From Sinomicrobium kalidii (lineage in GTDB: Bacteria > Bacteroidota > Bacteroidia > Flavobacteriales > Flavobacteriaceae): a stretch of DNA of 64,000 nt. This document shows, in pieces, positions 28,130 through 39,977 of this stretch. Numbering within the stretch: the first letter of the stretch is position 1; every line of letters starts with the position of its first letter. The notes under the pieces are model-generated. The model saw only the letters and a list, made by a program, of their open reading frames with translations, did not search any database and was not told the DNA's origin. A program made the position numbers and the translations under genes. The stretch spans positions 124,001-188,000 of the forward strand of contig NZ_CP089211.1 of the NCBI RefSeq assembly GCF_021183825.1. Reading direction: 5' to 3'.

Positions 28130-28813
28130 TTGAAACAGTTATTCTTTATTGCAGCGTTTGTCCTCGGGATATCTGCCGCATTTGCCCAAAAGACTTTTGA
28201 CAACGGTACCATCACCTATAAAATGACCACCAACGCCCAGGATACACAGGCCGGTGACGTTACCATGGAAGCGGATCTCGTATTCCATATTTCGGAAAAA
28301 GAGGCCAAAACCAATATGACCATGAATACCATGGGCGTAAGTGTGAACATGAAAAGCCTGATCAATGCAGAAAACAGGACAGGACTGGTCCTTATGGACG
28401 TTTTGGGACAAAAAATGGCGGCGAAGGTAACACCCTCCGACTACGACGACATGATTAAAAAGAACAAGGATTTTGAAGTTGAAAACGTGGAACCGACAGC
28501 TGAGACCAAAAATATTCTGGGCTATACCTGCAAAAAAGTGATCGCCACCACCAAGAAAGGCACGCAACTGGACGTGTACTATACCGATGCCATAAAGCCC
28601 GTGTCGATAGACGGATTGGGAAACATTAACATGAAAGGTATTGACGGGTTACCGCTGGAATATCACATACAGACCCCGCAGGCCAGTCTCATCTTTAAGG
28701 CTACGGATATCGAGGAAGGCGGTGTAAAGACCTCGGTATTCAATTATGATATCCCTGAAGGCTATACCGAAGTCCCTTACAAACAGTTAAGCCAGATGAG
28801 CCAGGGTATGTAA
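28130..28813 (+). CDS. DUF4412 domain-containing secreted protein
   Basis: 227 residues if read from TTG at 28130, which begins the signal peptide MKQLFFIAAFVLGISAAFAQ; an upstream ATG at 28016 would put a long non-signal leader before it, so TTG is preferred. The mature protein has the DUF4412 pattern: FDNGTITYKMTT, a central GYTCKKVIATTKKGTQ, and a late GLPLEYH. Probably periplasmic; function unknown. Convergent with the mutS-like gene, 3 bases apart. Confidence 0.8.
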   Translation: MKQLFFIAAFVLGISAAFAQKTFDNGTITYKMTTNAQDTQAGDVTMEADLVFHISEKEAKTNMTMNTMGVSVNMKSLINAENRTGLVLMDVLGQKMAAKVTPSDYDDMIKKNKDFEVENVEPTAETKNILGYTCKKVIATTKKGTQLDVYYTDAIKPVSIDGLGNINMKGIDGLPLEYHIQTPQASLIFKATDIEEGGVKTSVFNYDIPEGYTEVPYKQLSQMSQGM

Positions 28814-28816
28814 TGT

Positions 28817-30592
28817 TCAGGCGTCCACTATTTCCATTTTCCGGAGCAGGAAAGAAGCATTCATATTTCGGCATATCCCGTCTTTGAACGTATAGTCAAA
28901 ATACAATTCGTCATCGATGATCTCGGCATCAAAATAGTGGTTTTTCACCCGGGGGATCTTATCGGCCACTTCGCACAGGCTCAAATCGTGCGTGGCGATG
29001 ATCCCGGTAGCCTGTAAAGCCACAAGTTTCTCTATAAATTTCCGCGAACCGATGGCTTTATCCGTACTGTTGGTCCCTTTCAGGATTTCGTCGAGTACTA
29101 TGAAATAATTGTCCTTCCCGGTCTCGTCTACTATAAACTTCAACCGGCTCAGTTCCGCATAAAAATACGAGGCTTCATCTGCGAGGGAATCTGCCGTACG
29201 CATACTGGTAATGAGTTTAACGGGCGCGTATTCACAGGTTTCCGCACAAACCGGCAAACCCGTGTTGGCCATGATGATCTGAAGGGAAACGGTTCGTAAA
29301 AATGTACTTTTTCCGGCCATATTCGCCCCGGTAATGATAAAAAACTCCTCTTTTTGAATGGTATAATCGTTTTTTACCGCTTCTTCAGGATCGATCAGCG
29401 GATGGACGGCCCGGGTGGTCCTTAAAACATTTTTGCCCTGAACAATTTCGGGAAAAACGTAAGCGGGATGGTTAAAGGCAAAATTCCCCAGTGCATTGTA
29501 AGCATCCGTAAAGTGAATAACACCAAACCAGTCACTCACCCTATTCCCGTAATTATCGATCCATTGCTCCAGTTTATAACATTGCATCAGGTCCCACAGC
29601 AGGAAACCATTTCCCAGTATCCCGAAGATCATATTGTTCCGCTGGTCCAGGGCATCGATGGTTCTGGCGAATTTCCGGAGTATATCCGAAGCGTTTTGCG
29701 ACGAATGCCCTGTTTTGTCCTGCCGGTCTTTCAGCCGGGGCGAAGAAAACACCTCCCGCTCTATCAATGCGAGCAGCCGATGGTATTGATAAAAGGTATC
29801 CTGTACCTTACCCACATGTATGGAAAGCCTGCTCACCTTTTTTAATTGACTCCCGGTAATCACCAGGCCCGACAGGAAGTAACCCGAAATAACATAACCC
29901 GAAATAAAACCGAGGAAATACAGTCCCGCAAGAATAACCGATATTGCGGAGAACAACAGTGGCAGCCATTTCATATATGACGGAACAAACCGGTTATACC
30001 CACCAAGCCAGTTCAATATGGCTGCCGGGGATGTTTTTGTGTCAATGAGCCGGGCGATGGCCGTAAACTCCTGCCGGAATTCCACTTTTTCCGCCAGTTC
30101 TTTTACAACTTCCTGCTTCCGGGGAATTTCCGTAATATCATTGGATGTCAAAAGCCTTGCCAGTTCCTGCTTCCCCGCTGCCAGCGCCGTCCTGTTCAGG
30201 TACTGGAAAAAGGAACGGTTGCCGAACAGATCGACATCCTGGCTAAAAGCATGTGACGCATCCTTAAATTCCCTCCCGTCGGGAAGATGGTCAAAATTAC
30301 GGTGCAACACCTGTATTTCGGTTTCGTTGAGCAGGATCAATTCGCGCAGCTTTCTCTTCTGCTGCCTGAGATCGGCATGCCGGGATATCAGGAACAAAAA
30401 GACCGCGATCCCGGCCAGGATAAACCCGATCGTCAATTTAATGTTGCCGAAAAACCAATACGTAAGAAATACAACTGTAAAAAACACGGCCAGCCGGGAC
30501 ATACTGAACACAAAAAGCCGTTTGTTTACCTTGTTCAGTTCGTCCCGGTAGCGTTTGATATAATTCTGATAAACCGATAAAGGTGAATTCAT
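28817..30592 (-). CDS. Membrane-anchored MutS family ATPase
   Basis: 591 residues. Two hydrophobic pairs (about 28-65 and 208-245) separate a helical region from a C-terminal MutS ATPase: Walker A GANMAGKSTFLRTV (about 422), Walker B FIVLDEILKGTNS, and ATHD. The N-terminal mismatch-binding and connector domains of true MutS are missing. This membrane MutS-like group is common in Bacteroidota; its role is unknown and not mismatch repair by evidence here. Confidence 0.85.
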   Translation of the reverse strand: MNSPLSVYQNYIKRYRDELNKVNKRLFVFSMSRLAVFFTVVFLTYWFFGNIKLTIGFILAGIAVFLFLISRHADLRQQKRKLRELILLNETEIQVLHRNFDHLPDGREFKDASHAFSQDVDLFGNRSFFQYLNRTALAAGKQELARLLTSNDITEIPRKQEVVKELAEKVEFRQEFTAIARLIDTKTSPAAILNWLGGYNRFVPSYMKWLPLLFSAISVILAGLYFLGFISGYVISGYFLSGLVITGSQLKKVSRLSIHVGKVQDTFYQYHRLLALIEREVFSSPRLKDRQDKTGHSSQNASDILRKFARTIDALDQRNNMIFGILGNGFLLWDLMQCYKLEQWIDNYGNRVSDWFGVIHFTDAYNALGNFAFNHPAYVFPEIVQGKNVLRTTRAVHPLIDPEEAVKNDYTIQKEEFFIITGANMAGKSTFLRTVSLQIIMANTGLPVCAETCEYAPVKLITSMRTADSLADEASYFYAELSRLKFIVDETGKDNYFIVLDEILKGTNSTDKAIGSRKFIEKLVALQATGIIATHDLSLCEVADKIPRVKNHYFDAEIIDDELYFDYTFKDGICRNMNASFLLRKMEIVDA

Positions 30593-31164
30593 GGAAATGG
30601 ATATGAGATGTTAGATTTTAGATTTAAGATTTAAAGACGCAGGACTGATTCCGGTTACGAGTTGCCAGTTACCAGTTTTTATAATTGTTTTCAAACGGGC
30701 AACCGGCCCTTCGCCTCAGGGACCAAAACAGGCAACGGGCAACGGGCAACAGACAACAGGCTTATTTACATTTTCAAAATCCTGTGTCATACATCCTGTA
30801 ATCTTACGTCTGAAATCTTATGTCATGTACGGGAAGCTAAAATACATAAACTTCACCAACTATATACCACACAAACTGTCTGTATAAAGAATATTCCCGG
30901 AACCTCTTCTTCGGTTATTTCTGTCATACCTCCTATCTTTGCCGGGCGACTTTGTTCTTTAGTTATTGGGGTATTAGGTTATTGGGTTATTAGGTTGATG
31001 AGTTGTTGAATTAATATGCGATGTTTAAGTAACCGGATAACTGATAGCCGGGCCATCATTTTTAACATTACTAAAGTGTGATATACCGGGCCTGTCGAAG
31101 TGCTGCAATAAATTACAGGGATTTAAGTCCCTCAACTGAAACCAATAAACACAACCTGCCGGAT
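30593..31164. repeat. Gene-free stretch with dispersed repeat families B, C and D
   Basis: 30607-30625 is TTAGATGTTAGATTTTAGA-like (family D), also at 58433-58451. About 30729-30830 is family B (GGCAACGGGCAAC, GGCTTATTTACA, TCTTACGTC, TGTCATGTAC), matched in order at 59971-60059. 30960-31010 is family C. TATCTTTG at 30934-30941 is a possible -7 element for the AEC gene. 31090-31110 includes GGCCTGTCGAAGTGCTGCAA, related to the IS110 target. No coding signal is seen. Confidence 0.65.
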
Positions 31165-32070
31165 ATGACCAATTTTATTCTTATCGCTGTCTGCATCCTT
31201 TCCGGAATCCTGGTAAAACGTTACAAGGCATTGCCAGAAGACAGTTTCAAGGCAGTCAATGCCTGGCTGATCAACATTGCCCTCCCTGCGGTTGCTCTTA
31301 AATACCTTCCGCAGATGGAATGGACGGGAAAACTGCTCCTGCCGTTGCTGATGCCTTTTCTGGTATGGATCGGGGCGTATTTGTGCATACGCATACTCGA
31401 TCGTTTTTACCGGCTGAGCAAACAGAACAAGGCGGTATTGCTCCTCACTGCGGGGCTGGGAAATACGTCTTTCCTCGGGTTTCCGCTTACACAGGCTTAT
31501 TTCGGCGATAAAGGCCTGCCCATAGCCGTGTTTTACGACCAGGTTACTTTTATTATTATCTCAACCCTGGCCATTTTTACAGCGGTAAAGGCATCCAACG
31601 GCGGTACCTTTCACCCGCGTACCACCCTGCGGAAAATTTTTACCTTTCCGCCCTTTATTGCGTTTATCCTGGCATTCGTCCTGCCCCCGTTCATATCGTT
31701 TGATCCCGTTCGGCCCGTACTGGATGCCCTGGCCGTGACGCTGGTGCCCCTGGCCCTTTTTTCGGTAGGCATGCAACTTCCGCTGAAAGACTGGAAGACC
31801 GACCGGGGACTGATTGTTTTTGCCCTGTCTTACAAACTCGTCCTGATTCCGTTATTACTGTTTGCAGGCTGCCTGTTCTTTTCCTTAAAAGGGCTCACGG
31901 CCCAGGTAAGCGTATTCGAAGCCGCTATGGCGCCCATGGTCACGGGAGCTATCATAGCCATAGACCACAACCTGAACCCTCCCCTGGCCAATAAGATCCT
32001 CGGCATCGGTATCCTGGTCTCTTTCTTTACGACTTTTCTCTGGTCGCTCGTGCTCCCGGTTATTGGTTAA
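31165..32070 (+). CDS. AEC family permease
   Basis: 301 residues, about 10 membrane helices in two inverted halves with the family pattern INIALPAVALKYLPQMEW (first half) and MAPMVTGAIIAIDHNLNP (second). AEC proteins carry auxin-like acids, malate or other small organic acids across the inner membrane. ATG at 31165 begins MTNFILIAVCILSGILVKR; earlier in-frame ATG falls in repeat sequence. Single gene. Confidence 0.88.
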   Translation: MTNFILIAVCILSGILVKRYKALPEDSFKAVNAWLINIALPAVALKYLPQMEWTGKLLLPLLMPFLVWIGAYLCIRILDRFYRLSKQNKAVLLLTAGLGNTSFLGFPLTQAYFGDKGLPIAVFYDQVTFIIISTLAIFTAVKASNGGTFHPRTTLRKIFTFPPFIAFILAFVLPPFISFDPVRPVLDALAVTLVPLALFSVGMQLPLKDWKTDRGLIVFALSYKLVLIPLLLFAGCLFFSLKGLTAQVSVFEAAMAPMVTGAIIAIDHNLNPPLANKILGIGILVSFFTTFLWSLVLPVIG

Positions 32071-32103
32071 TCGGTTAATCAGGTTGCTTTGTCTTAAGGG
32101 GAG

Positions 32104-32183
32104 GACACCCCCCTGGGGGGGGGGAGTTGTGAAACTCTTTAAAAGAAATAAATCCCCCCTTGAGGGGGGATACAGGGGGGTGT
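32104..32183. repeat. Imperfect copy of the G/C-run inverted repeat
   Basis: Left arm ACACCCCCCTGGGGGG (from 32105) and right arm TCCCCCCTTGAGGGGGGA plus TACAGGGGGGTGT (to 32183), with an A+T loop. Related to 7535-7621; the left arm has lost the inner TGTGTCCCCCC block. Confidence 0.75.
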
Positions 32184-32260
32184 ATCCCGCACCGGAGTAT
32201 GTCGGCGTCCGAAAAAAACTGAAATCCCCGTCTCTGCTTTTATAGGAAGTTCATAACTAT

Positions 32261-32268
32261 TATCTTTG
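32261..32268 (+). promoter_or_regulatory. -7 element upstream of pheT
   Basis: TATCTTTG matches TAnnTTTG, 85 bases before the pheT ATG. No clear -33 box. Confidence 0.4.
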
Positions 32269-32352
32269 CGCTTCTGTATAAAAGGAAAAAGTGCAGATGA
32301 ATACCCCGTTCATACCTATTGCAAAACCTGTAAGCTACAAATTTCAAGATAG

Positions 32353-34779
32353 ATGAAAATATCCTACAACTGGCTCAAACAGTTCATTAAACTGGATTGG
32401 GAAGCGGAAAAGACCGCAGAATTATTAACGGATCTCGGCCTGGAAATAGAGGGAATCGAATTATTTCAGTCAGTTAAAGGTGGACTGAAAGGCATTGTGG
32501 TGGGTCACGTTATATCCTGCGAACAGCACCCCAACGCCGACCGGTTAAAACTTACCCGGGTTGACCTGGGAGACGGCGAGCCGGTACAGATAGTGTGCGG
32601 CGCTCCCAACGTGGCTGCCGGACAAAAGGTGCCCGTAGCTACCATAGGCACGACTTTATATGATGAAAAAGGAAAACCCTGGAAAATAAAAAAAGGCAAG
32701 ATCCGCGGAGAAGAATCCTACGGTATGATCTGTGCCGAGGACGAACTGGGTCTCGGTCAAAGCCATGATGGTATCATGGTCCTGAACGAGGACCTTAAGC
32801 CCGGAACCCCGTGCTGTGAAATATTCGAGGTGGAAGACGATACGGTATTCGAAATCGGGCTTACCCCCAACCGGGCCGATGCCATGAGCCACTTTGGTGT
32901 GGCCAGGGATTTGCGGGCAGGGCTCATGCAACAGGATATAAACCTGGAAATGATCACCCCTTCCGTAAGTAACTTCAGGGTAGACAACAGAACGCTTCGC
33001 ATTGATGTGGACGTACAGGACAAGGAACGGGCCCCGAGATATGCGGGCGTAACCATTTCCGGCCTCAGGGTAATGGAATCGCCCCAATGGCTGCAGAACA
33101 GGCTAAAAGCCATAGGGATCACACCGAAGAACAATGTCGTGGATGCCACCAATTACGTATTGCACGAACTGGGCCAGCCACTACACGCTTTTGACGCGAC
33201 AAAAATTTCAGGGAACAAGATTGTTGTAAAAACAGCAGAGCCGGGAACAACGTTCGTTACACTCGACGAGGTGGAAAGGGAACTCCACGAAGAGGACCTG
33301 ATGATCTGTGATGCCGACAAACCATTGTGTATCGCCGGGGTTTTCGGGGGACTTCATTCCGGTGTCACCGAAAGTACGACGAGTATTTTCCTCGAAAGCG
33401 CCTATTTCAATCCGGTGTCCGTCCGAAAATCGGCCAAAAGGCACGGCCTCAGCACCGATGCTTCTTTTCGCTTTGAAAGGGGGATAGACATCAACGGCGT
33501 GGAATATGCCCTGCAACGGGCAACGCTCCTCATACAGGAAGTGGCCGGCGGTGAAATTACCAGTGACATTATGGACATGTACCCCAGGAAGTTTGAGGAT
33601 TTCCAGGTATTTCTGCACTATGAAAAGATCAATAAGCTCATCGGGCAAAACCTTCGCGAAGATGTGATAAAATCCATTCTCAGTTCCCTGGAGATCAAGG
33701 TTAATAATATCTCCGAGGCCGGTATGGGCCTCACCATCCCCTCCTATCGTGTGGATGTACAGCGGGAGGCAGACGTCATTGAAGAAATACTCAGAGTATA
33801 CGGCTATAACAATGTACAATTCGGGGAAAAGCTGAACGCATCCGTCTCCAATTCGTCCCGGTACGAAGATTACAAGGTACAGAACAAGGTGGCCGACCAG
33901 CTCGTAGCCCAGGGATTTTTCGAGATCATGGCCAACTCGCTCACCTCGCCCAAATACAACGAACTGTCTGCCAAAATAAAGGACGAGAACAACGTAACCA
34001 TGCTCAACCCGTTGAGCAACGACCTGTCCATTATGCGAAGAACATTGTTGTTCTCCGGACTGGAAGCCATTGCTTACAACAGCAACAGGAAACGCGCGGA
34101 CCTCAAACTTTTCGAGTTTGGCAAATCCTATCATCAATTCGGTGAAGAAAGGGCGGAGAACAAGCACCTGGCTCTGTTCCTTACGGGGAACAAGACCGAA
34201 GAGAACTGGAGCCTTCCCCGTGAAAAAAACAACTTTTTTTACGCCAAGGGCATAGTTTCGGGAGTGCTGGAACGTCTCGGGTTCGGCGAAATAAAATACA
34301 GCCCGGTAAAGAACGATATTTATTCCGAAGGGATCACCTTCAATCTCAACAAAGTAAAACTGGTAGACATCGGTGTGATCCGGACCGATATCCTGAAAGC
34401 TTTTGACATAAAACAGGAGGTGCTTTATGCCGACTTCTATTGGGACAATATCCTGGAACACATTCAAACCACGGGGATGAAATACAGGGAAATCCCCAAG
34501 TTCCCGGAAGTACGAAGGGATTTTGCGCTGTTACTGGACAGCTCGGTACAGTTTAGCGATATCTACACCACGGCACGTCAAACCGAACAAAACCTCCTGA
34601 AAAACATCAACCTGTTCGATGTTTATGAGGGCGACAAGCTACCGGAAGGCAAGAAATCGTATGCCGTTAGTTTTACGTTCCGGGACGAAAACAAGACCCT
34701 TACCGATAAGCAGGTAGACAAGATCATGGATAAGTTCCGCCGGGCTTTCGAGACCCAGTTACAGGCAGAATTGCGATAA
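32353..34779 (+). CDS. pheT: Phenylalanine-tRNA ligase beta subunit
   Basis: 808 residues, full length. With PheS it charges tRNA-Phe. Domains in order: tRNA-binding EMAP-like (about 40-150, VVGHVISCEQHPNADRLKL), B3/4 editing domain (about 210-400, NNVVDATNYVLHELGQPLHAFD), B5 (about 400-475), core, and C-terminal ferredoxin-like anticodon-binding domain ending FRRAFETQLQAELR. pheS is not adjacent. Confidence 0.97.
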   Translation: MKISYNWLKQFIKLDWEAEKTAELLTDLGLEIEGIELFQSVKGGLKGIVVGHVISCEQHPNADRLKLTRVDLGDGEPVQIVCGAPNVAAGQKVPVATIGTTLYDEKGKPWKIKKGKIRGEESYGMICAEDELGLGQSHDGIMVLNEDLKPGTPCCEIFEVEDDTVFEIGLTPNRADAMSHFGVARDLRAGLMQQDINLEMITPSVSNFRVDNRTLRIDVDVQDKERAPRYAGVTISGLRVMESPQWLQNRLKAIGITPKNNVVDATNYVLHELGQPLHAFDATKISGNKIVVKTAEPGTTFVTLDEVERELHEEDLMICDADKPLCIAGVFGGLHSGVTESTTSIFLESAYFNPVSVRKSAKRHGLSTDASFRFERGIDINGVEYALQRATLLIQEVAGGEITSDIMDMYPRKFEDFQVFLHYEKINKLIGQNLREDVIKSILSSLEIKVNNISEAGMGLTIPSYRVDVQREADVIEEILRVYGYNNVQFGEKLNASVSNSSRYEDYKVQNKVADQLVAQGFFEIMANSLTSPKYNELSAKIKDENNVTMLNPLSNDLSIMRRTLLFSGLEAIAYNSNRKRADLKLFEFGKSYHQFGEERAENKHLALFLTGNKTEENWSLPREKNNFFYAKGIVSGVLERLGFGEIKYSPVKNDIYSEGITFNLNKVKLVDIGVIRTDILKAFDIKQEVLYADFYWDNILEHIQTTGMKYREIPKFPEVRRDFALLLDSSVQFSDIYTTARQTEQNLLKNINLFDVYEGDKLPEGKKSYAVSFTFRDENKTLTDKQVDKIMDKFRRAFETQLQAELR

Positions 34780-34806
34780 TACGCATAACCAAAGACAAAA
34801 GTTAAG

Positions 34807-34847
34807 AGCAGACAACGGCATTTTCCGCCCGTTTGTCTGCTTTTTTT
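34807..34847 (+). terminator. Intrinsic terminator of pheT
   Basis: Arms AGCAGACAACGG (34807-34818) and CCCGTTTGTCTGCT (34828-34841), then a T run. Confidence 0.85.
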
Positions 34848-37381
<2,534 letters not shown>

Positions 37382-37438
37382 TTCCGTTAATGTTCTGTGC
37401 CATAGCGGAGCATTCCACGGATATTATATTGGTAAGAA

Positions 37439-37467
37439 GGGCGGCCTGTTTGCAGGTCGTCCTTTTT
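37439..37467 (+). terminator. Intrinsic terminator of katG
   Basis: Arms GGGCGGCCTG (37439-37448) and CAGGTCGTCC (37453-37462) with G-T pairs, then TTTTTT. Confidence 0.75.
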
Positions 37468-37572
37468 TATGCCGGTTGCCGTACCCTATCGGGCTACGGA
37501 TCATTACAAATATTTCACTTGACCGTTTTCTTCATTTTCCGTACTTTTGATACATCTTTTTTACTTCAAAAA

Positions 37573-38280
37573 ATGCTGTTATCCAGGGTTAACATAGAGG
37601 ACAAACTGCGCCGGCACCGCAACAGGTCCGATTCCGGCATGTTGCAACTTGTAGGACAGATACTGGAAGAAAGCCGGGAAAAAGACAACCGCATTACCGG
37701 TAACCTGCAAAACGGAAGCCCCGGCACCAACAAACTGAATTTCGACAAACTGGATACGGACCGGATATACCACGTTTCTCACATCAGGAAAATATGTACG
37801 GATTACAGGCTCCGCTTTCTGGACACAAAATATTATAAAAGCGAATTCCCCCGGGAAGCCTTAACGGAAATCAAACGCCTGGAAAGGGAACACCATGTCG
37901 AATTAAAAGGTTTTAAACTCATAGCCCCCGCCGGGCTGTTCCGCCTGGAAAATGCCGACGACCCCCTGTTATTTGCACCTTTGGGCAACAACTATTTCTA
38001 CCTGATACACCAATGGGGCAATGACCTGCATCCCCTGCGAAAATGGATGATGCTGCCGTTTAAGAACCTTTTCAATCTCTTCCTGCTTATTCTTGCAGTA
38101 AGCCTGGCCATTACAGCGATGATACCACTGAAATTGTTTACCCCGCATCCGGACGCCTCGCATTTCTGGATGTTGTATTTCTTCGTATTGAAATCCATAT
38201 GCGGTATTACGCTTTTTTACGCTTTTGCCCTCGGCAAGAATTTTAACGGGGCGGTCTGGAACAGTAAATATTATAATTAG
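37573..38280 (+). CDS. Hypothetical protein with C-terminal membrane pair
   Basis: 235 residues. Residues 1-165 are soluble and charged (MLLSRVNIEDKLRRHRNRSD); WMMLPFKNLFNLFLLILAVS begins the first of two membrane helices (about 165-190 and 205-228). The ATG at 37573 is preferred; longer readings would start inside katG. A similar size and layout occur in unnamed flavobacterial proteins. It lies just before a Crp/Fnr regulator on the same strand (gap 10). Confidence 0.65.
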   Translation: MLLSRVNIEDKLRRHRNRSDSGMLQLVGQILEESREKDNRITGNLQNGSPGTNKLNFDKLDTDRIYHVSHIRKICTDYRLRFLDTKYYKSEFPREALTEIKRLEREHHVELKGFKLIAPAGLFRLENADDPLLFAPLGNNYFYLIHQWGNDLHPLRKWMMLPFKNLFNLFLLILAVSLAITAMIPLKLFTPHPDASHFWMLYFFVLKSICGITLFYAFALGKNFNGAVWNSKYYN

Positions 38281-38290
38281 CCTTTCCGGG

Positions 38291-38875
38291 ATGGATTTTA
38301 CACCGCTTCTGGATTATATATCCCGCTATGTTTCCCTTTCCCCCGAAGAGGAATCCCTTCTGCTGTCCAAAATACATTACAGAAAGTATTTAAAAGGCCG
38401 GTTTATCGTCCGGCAGGGTGATATCTGCCGTTATGAGAGTTTTGTCCTTTCCGGATGCCTCAAGACCTTTTACCCGGACCCGGGGGGGAATGAGCACATT
38501 GTTATGTTTGCCACCGAAAACTGGTGGACTGCCGACCTCGGCAGCTTTATTACTCAAACTCCCGCCCGCTTTAATGTGCAGTGCCTGGAAGACACCGAAC
38601 TGGTACAGTTTCCGTACGATATCCTGGAACAGCTCTATCTCGACATCCCGAAACTGGAACGTTTTTTTCGCATTATTCTTCAAAAGGCATATGTCGCTTC
38701 CCAGGGCAGGCTTATCGGAAATTTCAGTCTGCCCGCAAGAGAAAGGTATGCGGAGTTTCGCAGGCAGTACCCGGATATAGAACAACGCGTACCACAATAT
38801 ATGATAGCTTCATATCTCGGCATTACCAAGGAATTCCTGAGCAGGATAAAGAATACACCCGAACAGGAAAGTTAA
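38291..38875 (+). CDS. Crp/Fnr-type transcriptional regulator
   Basis: 194 residues. Cyclic-nucleotide-binding-like barrel (about 20-115: KGRFIVRQGDICRYESFVLSG) and a short C-terminal helix-turn-helix ending YLGITKEFLSRIKN. The phosphate-binding cassette Gly-Glu-x-Ser is not evident, so it may sense something other than cAMP, as is usual for this Bacteroidota group. The DoxX gene 89 bases downstream is a likely target. Confidence 0.85.
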   Translation: MDFTPLLDYISRYVSLSPEEESLLLSKIHYRKYLKGRFIVRQGDICRYESFVLSGCLKTFYPDPGGNEHIVMFATENWWTADLGSFITQTPARFNVQCLEDTELVQFPYDILEQLYLDIPKLERFFRIILQKAYVASQGRLIGNFSLPARERYAEFRRQYPDIEQRVPQYMIASYLGITKEFLSRIKNTPEQES

Positions 38876-38964
38876 ACCGGTTTAACCTTTTTTGTTGATC
38901 TGGTTTATTTTCTCTTCTTTTTCTTTTGTACACTTTTGCAGGGAACAAAAAACACCTTACTACA

Positions 38965-39411
38965 ATGGATACTGTAAAACAAAAAATTTTCCGGACTTCC
39001 GGTGCCCTCGTTCCTTTTATATTACGACTGGGCCTGGGTATTGTTATACTGCCACACGGCTATCAGAAAATAATCGCTTTTTCCCCGGTTATGGATCACC
39101 TTACGCAGGATTACGGTCTTCCCGGGATCATCGCTGTTGCCGTGATCTGTACAGAGTTCCTGGCCCCTCTTCTTTTACTGGCCGGCCTTGCCAGCCGTAT
39201 AGCCGCCTTCCTTATCGGCCTCGTGATGCTCGGGGCCATCCCCTATCACTGGAACAACGGCTTTTTTATGAACTGGTTCGGCAACCAGCCCGGGGAAGGT
39301 TTTGAGTTTCACCTGCTGGCTATCGCAATGGCCATAGGGATCGTGCTTCAGGGCGGGGGAAGATTTGCCCTGGACAGAAGAATGGTAAAAAACCCGGCTA
39401 CCCCGGTTTAA
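38965..39411 (+). CDS. DoxX family membrane protein
   Basis: 148 residues with four membrane helices and the DoxX pattern RLGLGIVILPHGYQKI near residue 20 and ITEFLAPLLLLAGLASR-like block near 70. DoxX proteins are linked to redox and oxidative-stress complexes. The position after katG and a Crp-like regulator fits a stress setting, by inference. The ATG at 38965 (MDTVKQKIF) is used; an earlier frame start is untypical. Confidence 0.85.
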   Translation: MDTVKQKIFRTSGALVPFILRLGLGIVILPHGYQKIIAFSPVMDHLTQDYGLPGIIAVAVICTEFLAPLLLLAGLASRIAAFLIGLVMLGAIPYHWNNGFFMNWFGNQPGEGFEFHLLAIAMAIGIVLQGGGRFALDRRMVKNPATPV

Positions 39412-39977
39412 ATACGCAGGAAGGATTTCCCGGTACGCCGGATGCAACCCGAATCGCGGTGGTTCGGCCTCAAACCCCGGTGCTTTTGTATTGTTCCACA
39501 GCAGAACAGGTGCGTTATGCGGAAAAACAATATACAAATGCCGCACTTTGAAACGGTTTCGCTAAGGAACAAACTTGTTATGCGGCAGAACAAAACCGTT
39601 ATACGGAGAAACGATATACAAATGCCGCACTTTAAAACCGTTTTGATAAGGAACAGACTTGTTATGCGGCAAAACAAAACCGTTATACGGGAGAACAAGA
39701 GCATTATGTGAGGTAACAAAATACAAATGCTTCACTTCAACACCGTTTTGATAAGGAACAGACCTGTTACACAGCAGAACAGGATCGTTACACCGGGCAA
39801 CGGTATACAAATACCGAACTTTAAAACCGTTCCGACAGGGAACAAACTTCTTATACGGGAAAACAGGATCATTGCGGGGCGGAAGAAACCGGTCCCTGCG
39901 TATAACAGGCATCCTCAGGCAGATATTAATGATGGCCCTATTTATGGAAATAACAGGAGAAGAAAGAGGTTTGACCT
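39412..39977. other. Gene-poor spacer between doxX and the CRISPR array
   Basis: Mostly the 21-bp repeat field (39501-39920). Because 21 is a multiple of three, three or more of the six frames stay open across it (for example heptads RNKLVMR, QNKTVIR, RNDIQMP, HFKTVLI on +). None has a ribosome site, domain or plausible start that favours it, so no gene is called. Confidence 0.6.
39501..39920. repeat. 20 tandem 21-bp units with an 84-bp higher-order pattern
   Basis: Units of four types follow each other: A (GCAGAACAAAACCGTTATACG without its last base fits 20: GCAGAACAAAACCGTTATAC), B (GAGAAACGATATACAAATGC), C (GCACTTTAAAACCGTTTTGA), D (AAGGAACAGACTTGTTATGC). Order: A B C D A B C D A A' B C D A B C D A and two degraded units. 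An extra A unit makes one period 105 instead of 84. 21 bp equals two helical turns, so the A-tracts are in phase. Function unknown. Confidence 0.9.

Noticed and set aside
38291..38875. Crp-like regulator as a controller of the CRISPR locus
   Set aside because: No shared operator was seen near cas9 or the array; proximity alone is too weak.
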